In this document: positions 1 to 7,332 of the stretch, one piece after another
Numbering within the stretch: the stretch's first letter is position 1
How the letters are laid out: the number at the start of each line of letters is the position of its first letter
DNA from: an uncultured Clostridium sp.
Lineage (GTDB): Bacteria; Bacillota; Clostridia; Lachnospirales; Lachnospiraceae
Reading direction: 5' to 3'
DNA length: 16,621 nt
NCBI GenBank assembly: GCA_900555045.1
Contig: USJW01000111.1
Span: 1 to 16,621, forward strand
Translations under genes and position numbers: made by a program
The notes under the pieces: model-generated
The model's database searches: none
The model's input: the letters and a program-made list of their open reading frames with translations, nothing else
What the model was told of the DNA's origin: nothing

Positions 1-75
1 TTTTTTTTTTTTTTTTTAATGATACGGCGACCACCGAGATCTACACTCTTTCCCTACACGACGCTCTTCCGATCT
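1..75 (+). other. Sequencing adapter contamination (poly-T plus Illumina P5/TruSeq universal adapter)
   Basis: Bases 1-17 are all T. Bases 18-75 match the 58-nt Illumina TruSeq universal (P5) adapter from end to end, beginning AATGATACGGCGACCACCGA and ending GACGCTCTTCCGATCT. Flow-cell P5 oligos carry a 5' T spacer, which may explain the T run (inference). This is a library artefact left at the contig end. Any reading frame that enters it is spurious, including a minus-strand frame over 41-382 whose C-terminus reads IGRASCRERV, the translation of the adapter. Genomic sequence starts at about base 76. Confidence 0.98.
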
Positions 76-77
76 GA

Positions 78-761
78 GCGGAGGGCCGCGGGGGCGGCAG
101 GGCGGCGGAAGCGCCCCAGGGAGCGCCGGGCCGCGTGCCCGCTGCGGCGGCTAACCCCAACCCCAAGCCCGGCGACGGGATGGTGAGTGAGAAGCGCCCG
201 GACGGGGCGAAGTGTGTGGCGCTGACCTTTGACGACGGGCCGAACAAGGAGTGCACCAAGGACCTGCTAGACGGGCTGAAGGCCAGGGGGGCCAAGGCCA
301 CGTTCTTCCTGATGGGGGAGAATATCCCGGGCAACGAGGACCTGGTGCGGCGCATGAAGGAGGAGGGCCATCTGATCGGCAATCACAGCTACCGCCATAT
401 CCAGCTGACGAAGGCCGGGTCCAAGGCGGTGTGCGACGCGGTGGACCAGACCAGCCGGATGATCGAGGAGATCACGGGGGAGCGGCCCCAGTATCTGCGC
501 CCGCCCTACGGGGACTGGAACGAGGACCTGGAGTGCAAGGTGGACATGACCACCGTGCTGTGGTCCGTGGACTCCCTGGACTGGAAGCTGCAGAACCGGC
601 AGAAAATCGTGAAGCGCGTCTTGAAAGATGTGAAGGATGGGGATATTATATTGATGCACGATATTTTCCCTACTTCCGTGGAGGCGGCACTGGAAATCAT
701 TGACACGCTGTCGGGGCAGGGATATACTTTTGTTACGGTTGATGAGGTGCTGATTGACTGA
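78..761 (+). CDS. Polysaccharide deacetylase (NodB homology domain), 5'-truncated
   Basis: A carbohydrate esterase family 4 enzyme that would remove N- or O-acetyl groups from cell-wall or extracellular polysaccharide using a divalent metal. Counting from a GTG at 135, all NodB motifs are present: TFDDGP (residues 31-36, catalytic base and metal Asp), HSYRH (84-88, metal His pair), RPPYG (122-126), DSLDW (146-150) and LMHD (173-176, catalytic His). The frame stays open upstream to the adapter junction (the TGA at 75-77 is partly adapter), encoding an Ala/Gly/Arg/Pro-rich linker. The real gene therefore probably began further upstream with a signal peptide or membrane anchor that is lost. If it were a complete gene, GTG 135 or ATG 180 would be the only starts. 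The catalytic domain is complete. The gene ends 57 nt before the next one, on the same strand. Confidence 0.9.
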   Translation, partial: AEGRGGGRAAEAPQGAPGRVPAAAANPNPKPGDGMVSEKRPDGAKCVALTFDDGPNKECTKDLLDGLKARGAKATFFLMGENIPGNEDLVRRMKEEGHLIGNHSYRHIQLTKAGSKAVCDAVDQTSRMIEEITGERPQYLRPPYGDWNEDLECKVDMTTVLWSVDSLDWKLQNRQKIVKRVLKDVKDGDIILMHDIFPTSVEAALEIIDTLSGQGYTFVTVDEVLID

Positions 762-818
762 TTTGTGGCAGGGTGAACGCCCTGGCGGTAAAGATGAATA
801 CACAGGAGGGCGCGGGCT

Positions 819-1703
819 ATGGCGGCGGAGGAAAACAAAAAATTTTCGCAGGATTTACAGGATAAGGCGGAGTTTCAGAATATTTATTTCATGCATCTGC
901 TGTTCCGGGAGAAGCCGGAGCAGCCGGACATCCAGACTATCCGGGCGGCTCTCACCGAGCGGTTCGGGGAGGTGGACGTGGTGAATCCGAAGACGGAGCT
1001 GGCCGCCTTTGCGATCAGGAAATACCCGGTCACCTACAAGGACGACGCGGTGGTGCCCGCGCAGGTGCTGATCATGGAGGCGCAGGAGTTTGAGCAGGAG
1101 TCCATCGACGGGTTTGCCAGAAGCCAGCTGTGGAATGTGCCGGACGGGGATGAGCTGTTGGAGTCCTGCCGGTACCAGGTGATGATATTTGACATGATGT
1201 CCGCGGGTCTCGAGTACAAGCAGCGCTGCGAGCTGCTGATGGACTGGCTGGAGACGGCGCTGGGGCTCTTCCCGGACTGCACGGCGGTGTGGATCAAGCC
1301 CGCGGGAAAGCTCTTCACCGCGGACCAGGTGAGAAACCACCGGATTCCTCGGGGAGACCGGTTTGTGTATTTTGGCGTGAACGCCCGGTTTTTTAATATC
1401 CAGGGCACGGATGACCAGGTGGTGGACACGCTGGGCATGTACGCGATCGGGCTGCCGGACGTGCAGTACCACTTTCACGGCCTGGACCCCGACGCGGTGG
1501 TGAATCACGCCTACAACGTGGCCTCCTACCAGTTCGACCAGAACGCGCCCATCGAGAGCGGCGAGACGGTGGACGGCCTTCTGGACGGGCAGATGAGCAG
1601 GGAGGTCCAGTGGAAGTGCCAGTATGAGGAGGCGCTGATCCAGCCGGTGCGCTGCGTTTTGGATGTGTGTGCGGGCGAGTACGCGTCCGGAGGGCGTTCC
1701 TAG
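819..1703 (+). CDS. DUF4261-like protein of unknown function
   Basis: A 294-residue soluble protein without signal peptide or membrane segment. The ATG at 819 is preceded by AGGAGGG (804-810) at good spacing. The C-terminal part, with the stretch GLPDVQYHFHGLDPDAVVNH (about residues 212-231), resembles DUF4261 proteins found in Lachnospiraceae as I remember them. The N-terminal part (about residues 20-110) has an alternating strand/helix look and contains LLFREKPEQPD. No catalytic motif is recognised and no function is assigned. It sits between the deacetylase (57 nt) and an MreB-like short gene (89 nt) on the same strand. The family call comes from memory and is moderately sure; the gene itself is secure. 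Confidence 0.8.
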   Translation: MAAEENKKFSQDLQDKAEFQNIYFMHLLFREKPEQPDIQTIRAALTERFGEVDVVNPKTELAAFAIRKYPVTYKDDAVVPAQVLIMEAQEFEQESIDGFARSQLWNVPDGDELLESCRYQVMIFDMMSAGLEYKQRCELLMDWLETALGLFPDCTAVWIKPAGKLFTADQVRNHRIPRGDRFVYFGVNARFFNIQGTDDQVVDTLGMYAIGLPDVQYHFHGLDPDAVVNHAYNVASYQFDQNAPIESGETVDGLLDGQMSREVQWKCQYEEALIQPVRCVLDVCAGEYASGGRS

Positions 1704-1792
1704 GAGGGGCGGGATCCCCGGGAGCGCCGGGCCTCACCGCGAGAGTCGGATCTCCCCGGCAGCGTCAGGCGGATTGTGAAGAGGGACATGAG

Positions 1793-2266
1793 ATGGAAAA
1801 GAATCTGATTGACCGGGGCTATGAGCCGGTGACGGTTAAAATATATATGAGGCGCACGGGGAAGGAGTTCTCGGAGCGGGTGATGGCGGCGCTTAGGGGA
1901 GAGCGGATCCTGGCTGTGGGCCGCGAGTCGGAGGGACTGATTGATTGTCCGGACGAGGAGGTCAGCGTGGTGAGCCCTATGAAAAACGGCGTGGTGGCGG
2001 ACTATGAGCTGGCGGCCAAAATTTTCCGGTTTTGTATGGCAAAGACCTGCGGCAAATGGCGGATGTTCTTTAAGCCGTCGGTGGCGGTGTGCGTGCCGTT
2101 TGAGCTGACCAAGGTGGAGCGGCGGGCTTACGAGGACGTATTTTACCAGACCGGGGCCCGGCGCGTGCTTCTGGTGGAAAAAACGATGGAACAGGCGGAG
2201 GCGGAGATCCCCGCCAAGTACGGTGTGATTGTGGGAATCTACCCCCAATTGCAGGATGGACGGTGA
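1793..2266 (+). CDS. Short MreB-like protein (partial actin-like N-terminal domain)
   Basis: A 157-residue protein. An ATG at 1793 with GAGGG (1781-1785) upstream is preferred to a GTG at 1667 in the same frame, because the extension would overlap the preceding gene and is low-complexity. Residues from about 36 to 150 follow the MreB/Mbl N-terminal region: SPMKNGVVADYE matches the RPMKDGVIADYE block, VAVCVPFELTKVERRAYED matches the CVPSGITAVEERAV block, and QTGARRVLLVEKTMEQA matches RQAGARDAYPIEEPFAA. The phosphate-1 motif (DLGTANT) before this region and the phosphate-2 motif (DIGGGTTE) and everything after it are absent, so it cannot bind nucleotide like MreB. The downstream gene starts at once, overlapping the stop, and no MreB remnant follows. 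It could be a decayed paralogue or a small family using the fold as a binding module. Confidence 0.75.
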   Translation: MEKNLIDRGYEPVTVKIYMRRTGKEFSERVMAALRGERILAVGRESEGLIDCPDEEVSVVSPMKNGVVADYELAAKIFRFCMAKTCGKWRMFFKPSVAVCVPFELTKVERRAYEDVFYQTGARRVLLVEKTMEQAEAEIPAKYGVIVGIYPQLQDGR

Positions 2267-2277
2267 GAGAGATGGAA

Positions 2278-3606
2278 ATGAATCTATTTGACTATATGAG
2301 GGAGAGCAAGATGGAGTCGGAGTCGCCGCTGGCGTCCCGGCTTCGCCCCAGGACACTGGACGAGGTGGTAGGGCAGCAGCACATTGTCGGCAAGGACAAG
2401 CTGCTGTACCGGGCGATCAAGGCGGACAAGCTGGGCTCCATCATCTTCTACGGCCCGCCGGGCACGGGAAAGACCACCCTGGCGAAGGTGATCGCCAACA
2501 CCACCAGCGCGGATTTTAAGCAGATCAACGCCACGGTGGCCGGAAAGAAGGACATGGAGGAAGTGGTGGCGGCCGCCAAGGACAACATGGGCATGTACGG
2601 GAAGAAGACAATCCTGTTTGTGGACGAGATCCACCGGTTCAACAAGGGCCAGCAGGACTATCTTCTGCCCTTCGTGGAGGACGGCACGCTGATTCTGATC
2701 GGGGCCACCACGGAGAACCCCTATTTCGAGGTGAACGGGGCGCTCTTGTCCCGGTCGCGCATCTTTGAGCTGAAGCCGTTAGAGAAGGAGGACATCCGGG
2801 AGCTGATCCACCGGGCGGTGTACGACAAGGACCGCGGCATGGGCACCTACAATGCGGTGATCGACGAGGCGGCGGCGGATTTTCTGGCGGACACGGCCAA
2901 CGGGGATGCCCGGGCGGCGTTAAACGCCGTGGAGCTGGGAATTCTGACCACGGAGCGGGACAATGTGGACGGGAAGATCCACATTGACCTGGCGGTGGCC
3001 CAGGAGTGCATCCAGAAGCGGGCGGTGCGCTACGACAAGAACGGGGACAACCACTACGACACGGTTTCCGCCTTTATCAAGAGCATGCGCGGTTCGGACC
3101 CGGATGCGGCGGTCTACTACCTGGCGCGGATGCTCTACGCGGGGGAGGACATCAAGTTTATCGCCCGACGGATCATGATCTGCGCGTCGGAGGACGTGGG
3201 CAACGCGGACCCGCAGGCGCTGACGGTGGCGGTGAGCGCGGCCCAGGCGGTGGAGCGGATCGGCATGCCGGAGGCGCAGATCATTCTGTCCCAGGCGGTC
3301 ACCTACGTGGCCACGGCGCCCAAGAGCAACGCGGCCTGCATGGCGGTGAGCGCGGCCAGGGAGGCGGTGGCGTCCAAACGGACCATGCCGGTTCCGGTGC
3401 ACCTGCAGGACAAGCACTACAAGGGAGCGGAGAAGCTGGGTCATGGCATGGGCTACAAGTATGCGCATGACTACCCGAAACATTATGTAAATCAACAGTA
3501 CCTCCCGGACGGGATGGAGGGATCTGTGTTCTACGAGCCCTCGGACAACGGGTATGAGCGGGAGATCAAGCGCCATATGCGGTGGCTGAAAGAGGACTCG
3601 GAGTAG
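2278..3606 (+). CDS. rarA: Replication-associated recombination protein A (AAA+ ATPase, RarA/MgsA/WRNIP1 family)
   Basis: RarA is a cytoplasmic clamp-loader-like AAA+ ATPase acting at stalled replication forks. The sequence shows Walker A (GPPGTGKTT), Walker B with the family pattern (LFVDEIHRFNK), sensor 1 (LIGATTENP), the arginine-finger region (LLSRSRIFEL), sensor 2 (GDARAALNAVE) and the C-terminal MgsA tetramerisation region (HYDTVSAFIKSMRGSDPDAA onward, including KSNAA). Length is about 440 residues, normal for the family. The frame opens with GTG at 2263, overlapping the preceding stop, and has ATG codons at 2272 and 2278. I prefer 2278 because family members usually begin M-x-LF-x-YMR, and the GAGAGAG at 2265-2271 gives better spacing; 2263 or 2272 remain possible. 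Tight coupling to the MreB-like gene suggests co-translation. Confidence 0.95.
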   Translation: MNLFDYMRESKMESESPLASRLRPRTLDEVVGQQHIVGKDKLLYRAIKADKLGSIIFYGPPGTGKTTLAKVIANTTSADFKQINATVAGKKDMEEVVAAAKDNMGMYGKKTILFVDEIHRFNKGQQDYLLPFVEDGTLILIGATTENPYFEVNGALLSRSRIFELKPLEKEDIRELIHRAVYDKDRGMGTYNAVIDEAAADFLADTANGDARAALNAVELGILTTERDNVDGKIHIDLAVAQECIQKRAVRYDKNGDNHYDTVSAFIKSMRGSDPDAAVYYLARMLYAGEDIKFIARRIMICASEDVGNADPQALTVAVSAAQAVERIGMPEAQIILSQAVTYVATAPKSNAACMAVSAAREAVASKRTMPVPVHLQDKHYKGAEKLGHGMGYKYAHDYPKHYVNQQYLPDGMEGSVFYEPSDNGYEREIKRHMRWLKEDSE

Positions 3607-3648
3607 AAAGCGTGAGGGCGCGCACACGGTAGGAGATGGACCTAAGAG

Positions 3649-4947
3649 ATGATCAGACAAGAGAGAAACCGGCTGATCGTGCTCTCCCTGGATGCGGTGG
3701 GAAGCATGGATCTGCCGTACATGAATACACTGCCCCATTTTCGGGCGTTTTTTAAGCGGGCCGCGGGCTGCGAGCGGGTGGTCAGCGTGTACCCGAGCCT
3801 TACATACCCGGCTCACACCAGCATCGTGACCGGGCTGTATCCGGCCAACCACCGGATTGTGAACAACCACAAGATTCAACCGGAGAAGCGCAAGCCGGAC
3901 TGGTTCTGGCAGAGGCGCTACATCCGCGGGACCACGCTGTACGACGAGGCGCGAAAGGACGGAAGGCGCGTGGCGGCGCTTTTATGGCCGGTGACGGGCA
4001 AGGCCAGGATCCGCTACAATCTGCCGGAGGTGTGGGCCAACCAGCCCTGGGAGAACCAGGTGTCGGTCAGTATCTCCAACGGCACGCCCTGGTATGAGCT
4101 TGACCTCTACCGGCGGTTCGGGTACATGGTGGACGGCGTGAAGCAGCCTCGGCTGGACAATTTCGTGCAGGCCTCCATGCTCTACACCCTGCGCCGCTAC
4201 CAGCCGGATGTGCTGTTTGCCCACCTGACGGACGTGGACACCAACCGGCACATGTACGGGGCCACCGGGCCGGGGATCCAGGACGCCCTGGGGCGGCATG
4301 ACCGCAGGCTGGGGGAGCTATTCAGCCTGCTAAACAGCATGGGCTGGGAGCAGCGGACCAACGTGGTGGTCCTGGGGGATCACTGCCAGAAGGACGTGTC
4401 CATGGCGATTTACCCCAATTACTGGTTCCGCAAAAAGGGCTGGCTCACCGCCCAGAAGGGCATGGTGAAGGAGTGGCGGGTCCTGGCGCGGGAGTGCGAC
4501 GGGGCCTGCTACATCTACTTGAAGAACCGCAAGGACCGGGAGCTGGAGGCGCAGGTGCGCCAGTGGCTGTACCGGTGGAAGGAAGAAGAAAATTCCGGCC
4601 TGGAGCAGATTTTTGAGCAGCCGCAGATCCGCAGTATGGGCGCCAACCGGGACTGCACCTTCATGCTGGAGGCGAAGGACGGGTATTTCTACCAGAATGA
4701 GTGCGAAGTCCCGTTCCAGCAGGCGGGGTTTGGCAGCGGCCTCCATGCGGGGACCCACGGCTATCTGCCAACCAAGGAGAACTACCAGACGATCTTCTTC
4801 GGGGCCGGCCCGGATTTCATCCCCGGAGCCCGCATCGGGAGTATGCGCCTGGTGGACGAGGGACCGCTTCTGGCCAAGGTTTTGGGCGTCAGCCTGGGCG
4901 ACACGGACGGGAGAGTGCCCGGCGGTTTGCTGCGAGAAGGAAAATAG
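3649..4947 (+). CDS. Alkaline phosphatase superfamily phosphodiesterase / nucleotide pyrophosphatase-like
   Basis: A 432-residue protein of the type I phosphodiesterase/NPP branch of the alkaline phosphatase superfamily, which uses two metals and a Thr nucleophile. Visible ligands are D15 (LSLDAVG), T52 in PSLTYPAHTS (nucleophile) followed by IVTGLYPANHRIVNN as in NPPs, D197 and H201 (DVDTNRHMYG), D244-H245 (LGDH) and H370 (GTHGY). There is no signal peptide, so it is probably cytoplasmic; the physiological substrate cannot be read from sequence. The start is ATG 3649. AGGAG at 3631-3635 lies about 13 nt upstream, a longer spacing than usual. It follows rarA by 42 nt with no terminator between, so the two are likely co-transcribed. 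No clear intrinsic terminator follows the gene; TAGCCC/GGGCTA (from about 4945) could pair only across a wide A-rich loop. Confidence 0.88.
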   Translation: MIRQERNRLIVLSLDAVGSMDLPYMNTLPHFRAFFKRAAGCERVVSVYPSLTYPAHTSIVTGLYPANHRIVNNHKIQPEKRKPDWFWQRRYIRGTTLYDEARKDGRRVAALLWPVTGKARIRYNLPEVWANQPWENQVSVSISNGTPWYELDLYRRFGYMVDGVKQPRLDNFVQASMLYTLRRYQPDVLFAHLTDVDTNRHMYGATGPGIQDALGRHDRRLGELFSLLNSMGWEQRTNVVVLGDHCQKDVSMAIYPNYWFRKKGWLTAQKGMVKEWRVLARECDGACYIYLKNRKDRELEAQVRQWLYRWKEEENSGLEQIFEQPQIRSMGANRDCTFMLEAKDGYFYQNECEVPFQQAGFGSGLHAGTHGYLPTKENYQTIFFGAGPDFIPGARIGSMRLVDEGPLLAKVLGVSLGDTDGRVPGGLLREGK

Positions 4948-4999
4948 CCCGGAACCGGAAAAAAATGGACAAAAAGGGCTAAAATGACAGAATTTCTGC

Positions 5000-5029
5000 T
5001 TTACATTTTCGAATGATGAAGTATATAAT
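5000..5029 (+). promoter_or_regulatory. Predicted sigma-A promoter of rho
   Basis: TTTACA at 5000-5005 (-35) and TATAAT at 5024-5029 (-10) are separated by 18 nt. Transcription would begin near 5036, giving an untranslated leader of about 180 nt before the rho start codon. This separates rho from the upstream gene cluster. Confidence 0.7.
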
Positions 5030-5046
5030 AGAGCTATGCTAGATGG

Positions 5047-5084
5047 GCCGGCGGCGTTGTCATTGCCGCCGGCAGTCCGTTTTT
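5047..5084 (+). promoter_or_regulatory. Hairpin followed by a T run in the rho leader (candidate attenuator)
   Basis: A perfect 9-bp GC stem, GCCGGCGGC (5047-5055) with GCCGCCGGC (5065-5073), has a 9-nt loop and is followed after six bases by TTTTT (5080-5084). It would lie at about +11 to +49 of the rho transcript and resembles a terminator, though the T run is short and offset. Rho synthesis is autoregulated by attenuation in E. coli; a similar role here is inference. Confidence 0.5.
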
Positions 5085-5215
5085 CCAAATGGATTCTAAT
5101 ATCTGGAAATAACCCCATACCTAAGACAGAAAATAAAATATTTGAAATTGTACCATGCCGTGTTCCCGAACAGGGAGGACAGGCTTGTTATGCTATGATA
5201 ATAAGGAGAATTAAT

Positions 5216-7000
5216 ATGCGCGAGAAATTAGAGACATTGCCGGTGGCGGAGCTGCGCGAGATGGCAAAGGCCCAGGGATTAAAAGGGGTCAGCAGCATGC
5301 GCAAGGCCGAGCTGATTGAGCAGCTCTGCCAGCAGGCGGAGAAGAATCCGCAGGTGAAGCCGGCTCAGGTGGAAAAGAGCGCCCGCCCGGCAGCCCGTGT
5401 GAGCAAAACAGCCCAGAGTGCGCGCGGGGCGGAGAAGGAAGCGGCGCCGGCGGCGCGTGAGGCGGAGAAGGAGATGCCGCAGAATGCGAGCGGGACAGAG
5501 CGCGAGGCGGCCCAGAGTGCGCGGGATTCCAGGGATTCCTACCAGACTTCCGGGCAGGAGCGCGAGAACGGGCAGTTCTCCAGAGGGCAGGACCAGCCTC
5601 AGCCCCAGCGCCAGATGAGAAGCTCTGTGCCCTACGAGAACCGCCAGAACCGGCAGGACAACCGCATGGCGGATCCGAGGAGAAACAGCCGTCCCTACGA
5701 CAAGAACGGACAGGGGAACGGCAACCGGTATTACAACAACAACCAGGCTGCGGGACAGACGGCTGCCGCGTCGCCAAACTCCTACAACTCGGGCAGTGAC
5801 GACCGTCCGCGTTCGGATATAAAGAACGATGCCCTGGGCCTTTCCGGCCAGGATCTGGCGGAGCTTGACAGCGGGATCGAGGCCAACGGAATTCTGGAGG
5901 TTATGCCGGACGGCTTCGGGTTCATCCGTTGCGAGAATTTCCTTCCGGGCGAGAACGACGTGTACGTGGCTCCGTCCCAGATTCGCCGCTTCAACTTGAA
6001 GACGGGGGATATTATCAACGGAAACCGCCGCGTGAAATCGGCAACGGAGAAGTTTGCGGCTCTGCTGTACATCCGCACGGTGAACGGCTACCCGCTCAGT
6101 GCAACGGAGACCAGACCCAATTTCGAGGATCTGACCCCGATTTTCCCCAACAAGCGTCTGCACATGGAATGCGCAGGACAGCGCACCTCCGTGGCGATGC
6201 GCGTGCTGGATCTTCTGTCCCCCATCGGCAAGGGACAGCGCGGCATGATCGTCTCCCCGCCCAAGGCCGGTAAAACCACGCTGCTCAAGCAGGTGGCCAA
6301 GGCGGTGACCACCAACCACCCGGATATGCACCTGATGATCCTTCTGATCGACGAGCGCCCTGAGGAGGTGACGGACATCAAGGAGGCCATCGTGGGGCCC
6401 AACGTGGAGGTGATCTACTCCACCTTCGACGAGGAGGCCAGCAACCACAAGCGGGTGTCCGAGATGGTGATCGAGCGCGCGAAGCGCCTGGTGGAGCACG
6501 GGCGCGACGTGATGATCCTGCTGGACAGCATCACCCGCCTGACCCGGGCCTACAACCTGACGGTGACCCCCAGCGGGCGTACCCTGTCCGGCGGCCTTGA
6601 CCCGGCGGCATTGTACATGCCCAAGCGCTTCTTCGGAGCGGCCCGCAACATGCGGGAGGGCGGCAGCCTGACGATTTTAGCCACCGCGCTGGTGGAGACC
6701 GGCAGCCGGATGGACGACGTGGTCTACGAGGAGTTCAAGGGCACGGGCAACATGGAGCTGATGCTGGATCGGAAGCTGTCCGAGAAGCGGATTTTCCCCG
6801 CCATCGATATCCTGCGCTCCGGCACCAGAAGAGACGACCTGCTGCTGAGCCGGGATGAGGCCGAGTGCGTGGACAACATCCGCCGCGCGACTAACTCCTT
6901 AAAGCCGGAGGACGCAGTGGAGAAGATTCTGGATCTGTTCGCGAGAACGCGGAACAACCGGGAATTTGTGGAAATGTCGAAAAAAATGCGATTTTTCTAA
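5216..7000 (+). CDS. rho: Transcription termination factor Rho with long Q/N-rich insertion
   Basis: A hexameric RNA-dependent ATPase/translocase that ends transcription. The start is ATG 5216, with AAGGAG (5203-5208) seven bases upstream. The frame is open to an ATG at 5036, but that extension covers the promoter-proximal hairpin and has no homology. The protein has 594 residues against about 420 for compact Rho. Residues 1-42 are the Rho N-terminal helical domain; 43-200 form a disordered insertion, first Ala/Glu/Lys/Arg-rich, then Q/N/S/R-rich (about 110-195); 224-275 form the cold-shock-like RNA-binding domain (GILEVMPDGFGFIR). Then come Walker A (SPPKAGKTT, 347-355), LLIDERPEEVTD (376-387), Walker B (MILLD, 433-437), a secondary RNA-binding loop (GRTLSGGLDP) and the R-loop (GTGNMEL, 509-515). 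It is the first gene of the termination/translation block. Confidence 0.97.
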   Translation: MREKLETLPVAELREMAKAQGLKGVSSMRKAELIEQLCQQAEKNPQVKPAQVEKSARPAARVSKTAQSARGAEKEAAPAAREAEKEMPQNASGTEREAAQSARDSRDSYQTSGQERENGQFSRGQDQPQPQRQMRSSVPYENRQNRQDNRMADPRRNSRPYDKNGQGNGNRYYNNNQAAGQTAAASPNSYNSGSDDRPRSDIKNDALGLSGQDLAELDSGIEANGILEVMPDGFGFIRCENFLPGENDVYVAPSQIRRFNLKTGDIINGNRRVKSATEKFAALLYIRTVNGYPLSATETRPNFEDLTPIFPNKRLHMECAGQRTSVAMRVLDLLSPIGKGQRGMIVSPPKAGKTTLLKQVAKAVTTNHPDMHLMILLIDERPEEVTDIKEAIVGPNVEVIYSTFDEEASNHKRVSEMVIERAKRLVEHGRDVMILLDSITRLTRAYNLTVTPSGRTLSGGLDPAALYMPKRFFGAARNMREGGSLTILATALVETGSRMDDVVYEEFKGTGNMELMLDRKLSEKRIFPAIDILRSGTRRDDLLLSRDEAECVDNIRRATNSLKPEDAVEKILDLFARTRNNREFVEMSKKMRFF

Positions 7001-7016
7001 ATGTTGATATAAATAT

Positions 7017-7064
7017 GGCATGTTCTGCCGGGATCGAGGAGATCCGGCGGGACATGCCTTTTTT
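7017..7064 (+). terminator. Intrinsic terminator of rho
   Basis: GGCATGT at 7017 onward pairs with ACATGCC, and the stem continues through TGCCGG/CCGGCG and GATC/GATC with a few wobbles, giving about 18 pairs. TTTTTT follows at 7059-7064. It lies 16 nt after the rho stop codon. Confidence 0.9.
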
Positions 7065-7110
7065 GCGCGCAATTGCCTGGCAAAAAGCCTTAAAAACCCT
7101 AAAAAACCAG
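7065..7110. other. Short A-rich spacer between the rho terminator and the rpmE promoter
   Basis: No reading frame of note. It contains A runs just upstream of the rpmE -35 box that could act as an UP element (inference). Together with the promoter and leader entries it makes up the 332-nt gene-free stretch 7001-7332. Confidence 0.5.
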
Positions 7111-7139
7111 TTGCAATCCTGTCCTTCCTATGGTATACT
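7111..7139 (+). promoter_or_regulatory. Predicted sigma-A promoter of rpmE
   Basis: TTGCAA (7111-7116) and TATACT (7134-7139) have an ideal 17-nt spacer. TGG directly before the -10 box makes it an extended -10 promoter. Transcription would start near 7146, leaving a leader of about 185 nt. Confidence 0.75.
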
Positions 7140-7141
7140 AT

Positions 7142-7320
7142 TTAAGCTGTCTGGATTGACGGCAGTTTTGGCGTCCGCGTGAGTCGGAACCTTACGGGAA
7201 CGGAGGCGCTTAACTCGAACAGTGCTGATATCTGTGCGTTTCACGCTCTGACAGGCAGTGGTAATGTACAGAGGCAGATTGGCATACAGGCCGCGGTCGG
7301 AAACCGCAAATAAAATCAGA
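7142..7320 (+). ncRNA. Structured 5' leader of rpmE (candidate ribosomal protein L31 leader)
   Basis: The long untranslated leader can fold. TTAAGC (7142-7147) pairs exactly with GCTTAA (7208-7213), closing a multi-branch region. Inside it are a CTGTC/GGCAG stem from 7147 and a hairpin made of GCG-TCCG with CGGA-GG-CGC, which contains CGTGAG paired with CTTACG. A separate hairpin, GCGGT (7293-7297) with ACCGC (7303-7307), lies just before the ribosome binding site. L31 genes in Firmicutes are known to carry autoregulatory leaders, but whether this matches a described class needs a covariance-model search. No terminator precedes the gene, so any control would act on translation or RNA stability. 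A frame open from GTG 7258 is not taken as coding. Confidence 0.45.
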
Positions 7321-7332
7321 GAGGTGAACATC

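Noticed and set aside
41..382. Minus-strand frame of 113 codons overlapping the deacetylase
   Set aside because: Its C-terminus is translated adapter (IGRASCRERV) and the rest is the antisense of a well-supported NodB gene.
1708..1722. GGATCCCCGGG resembling a cloning-vector polylinker
   Set aside because: The match is only 11 bases and the sequence around it is ordinary GC-rich genome; the adapter at base 1 is the only clear artificial sequence.
1667..1792. GTG start at 1667 for the MreB-like gene
   Set aside because: It overlaps the previous gene and gives a Gly/Arg/Pro-rich extension. ATG 1793 has a better ribosome binding site and begins the plausible protein.
2920..3879. Long minus-strand frame (319 codons) across rarA and the phosphodiesterase gene
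   Set aside because: It is the antisense shadow of high-GC codons; it is rich in His, Arg and Pro, has no domain pattern and covers two confident genes.
4945..4982. Terminator after the phosphodiesterase gene
   Set aside because: TAGCCC and GGGCTA could pair only across a wide A-rich loop, and no T run follows.
5036..5215. In-frame 60-codon N-terminal extension of Rho from ATG 5036
   Set aside because: It begins at the predicted transcription start, runs through a GC hairpin, has no ribosome binding site and no Rho homology. ATG 5216 has a strong AAGGAG.
7142..7330. T-box riboswitch before rpmE, prompted by the GGT...ACCGC hairpin
   Set aside because: No complete T-box core sequence and no terminator/antiterminator pair are seen, and rpmE is not a typical T-box target.
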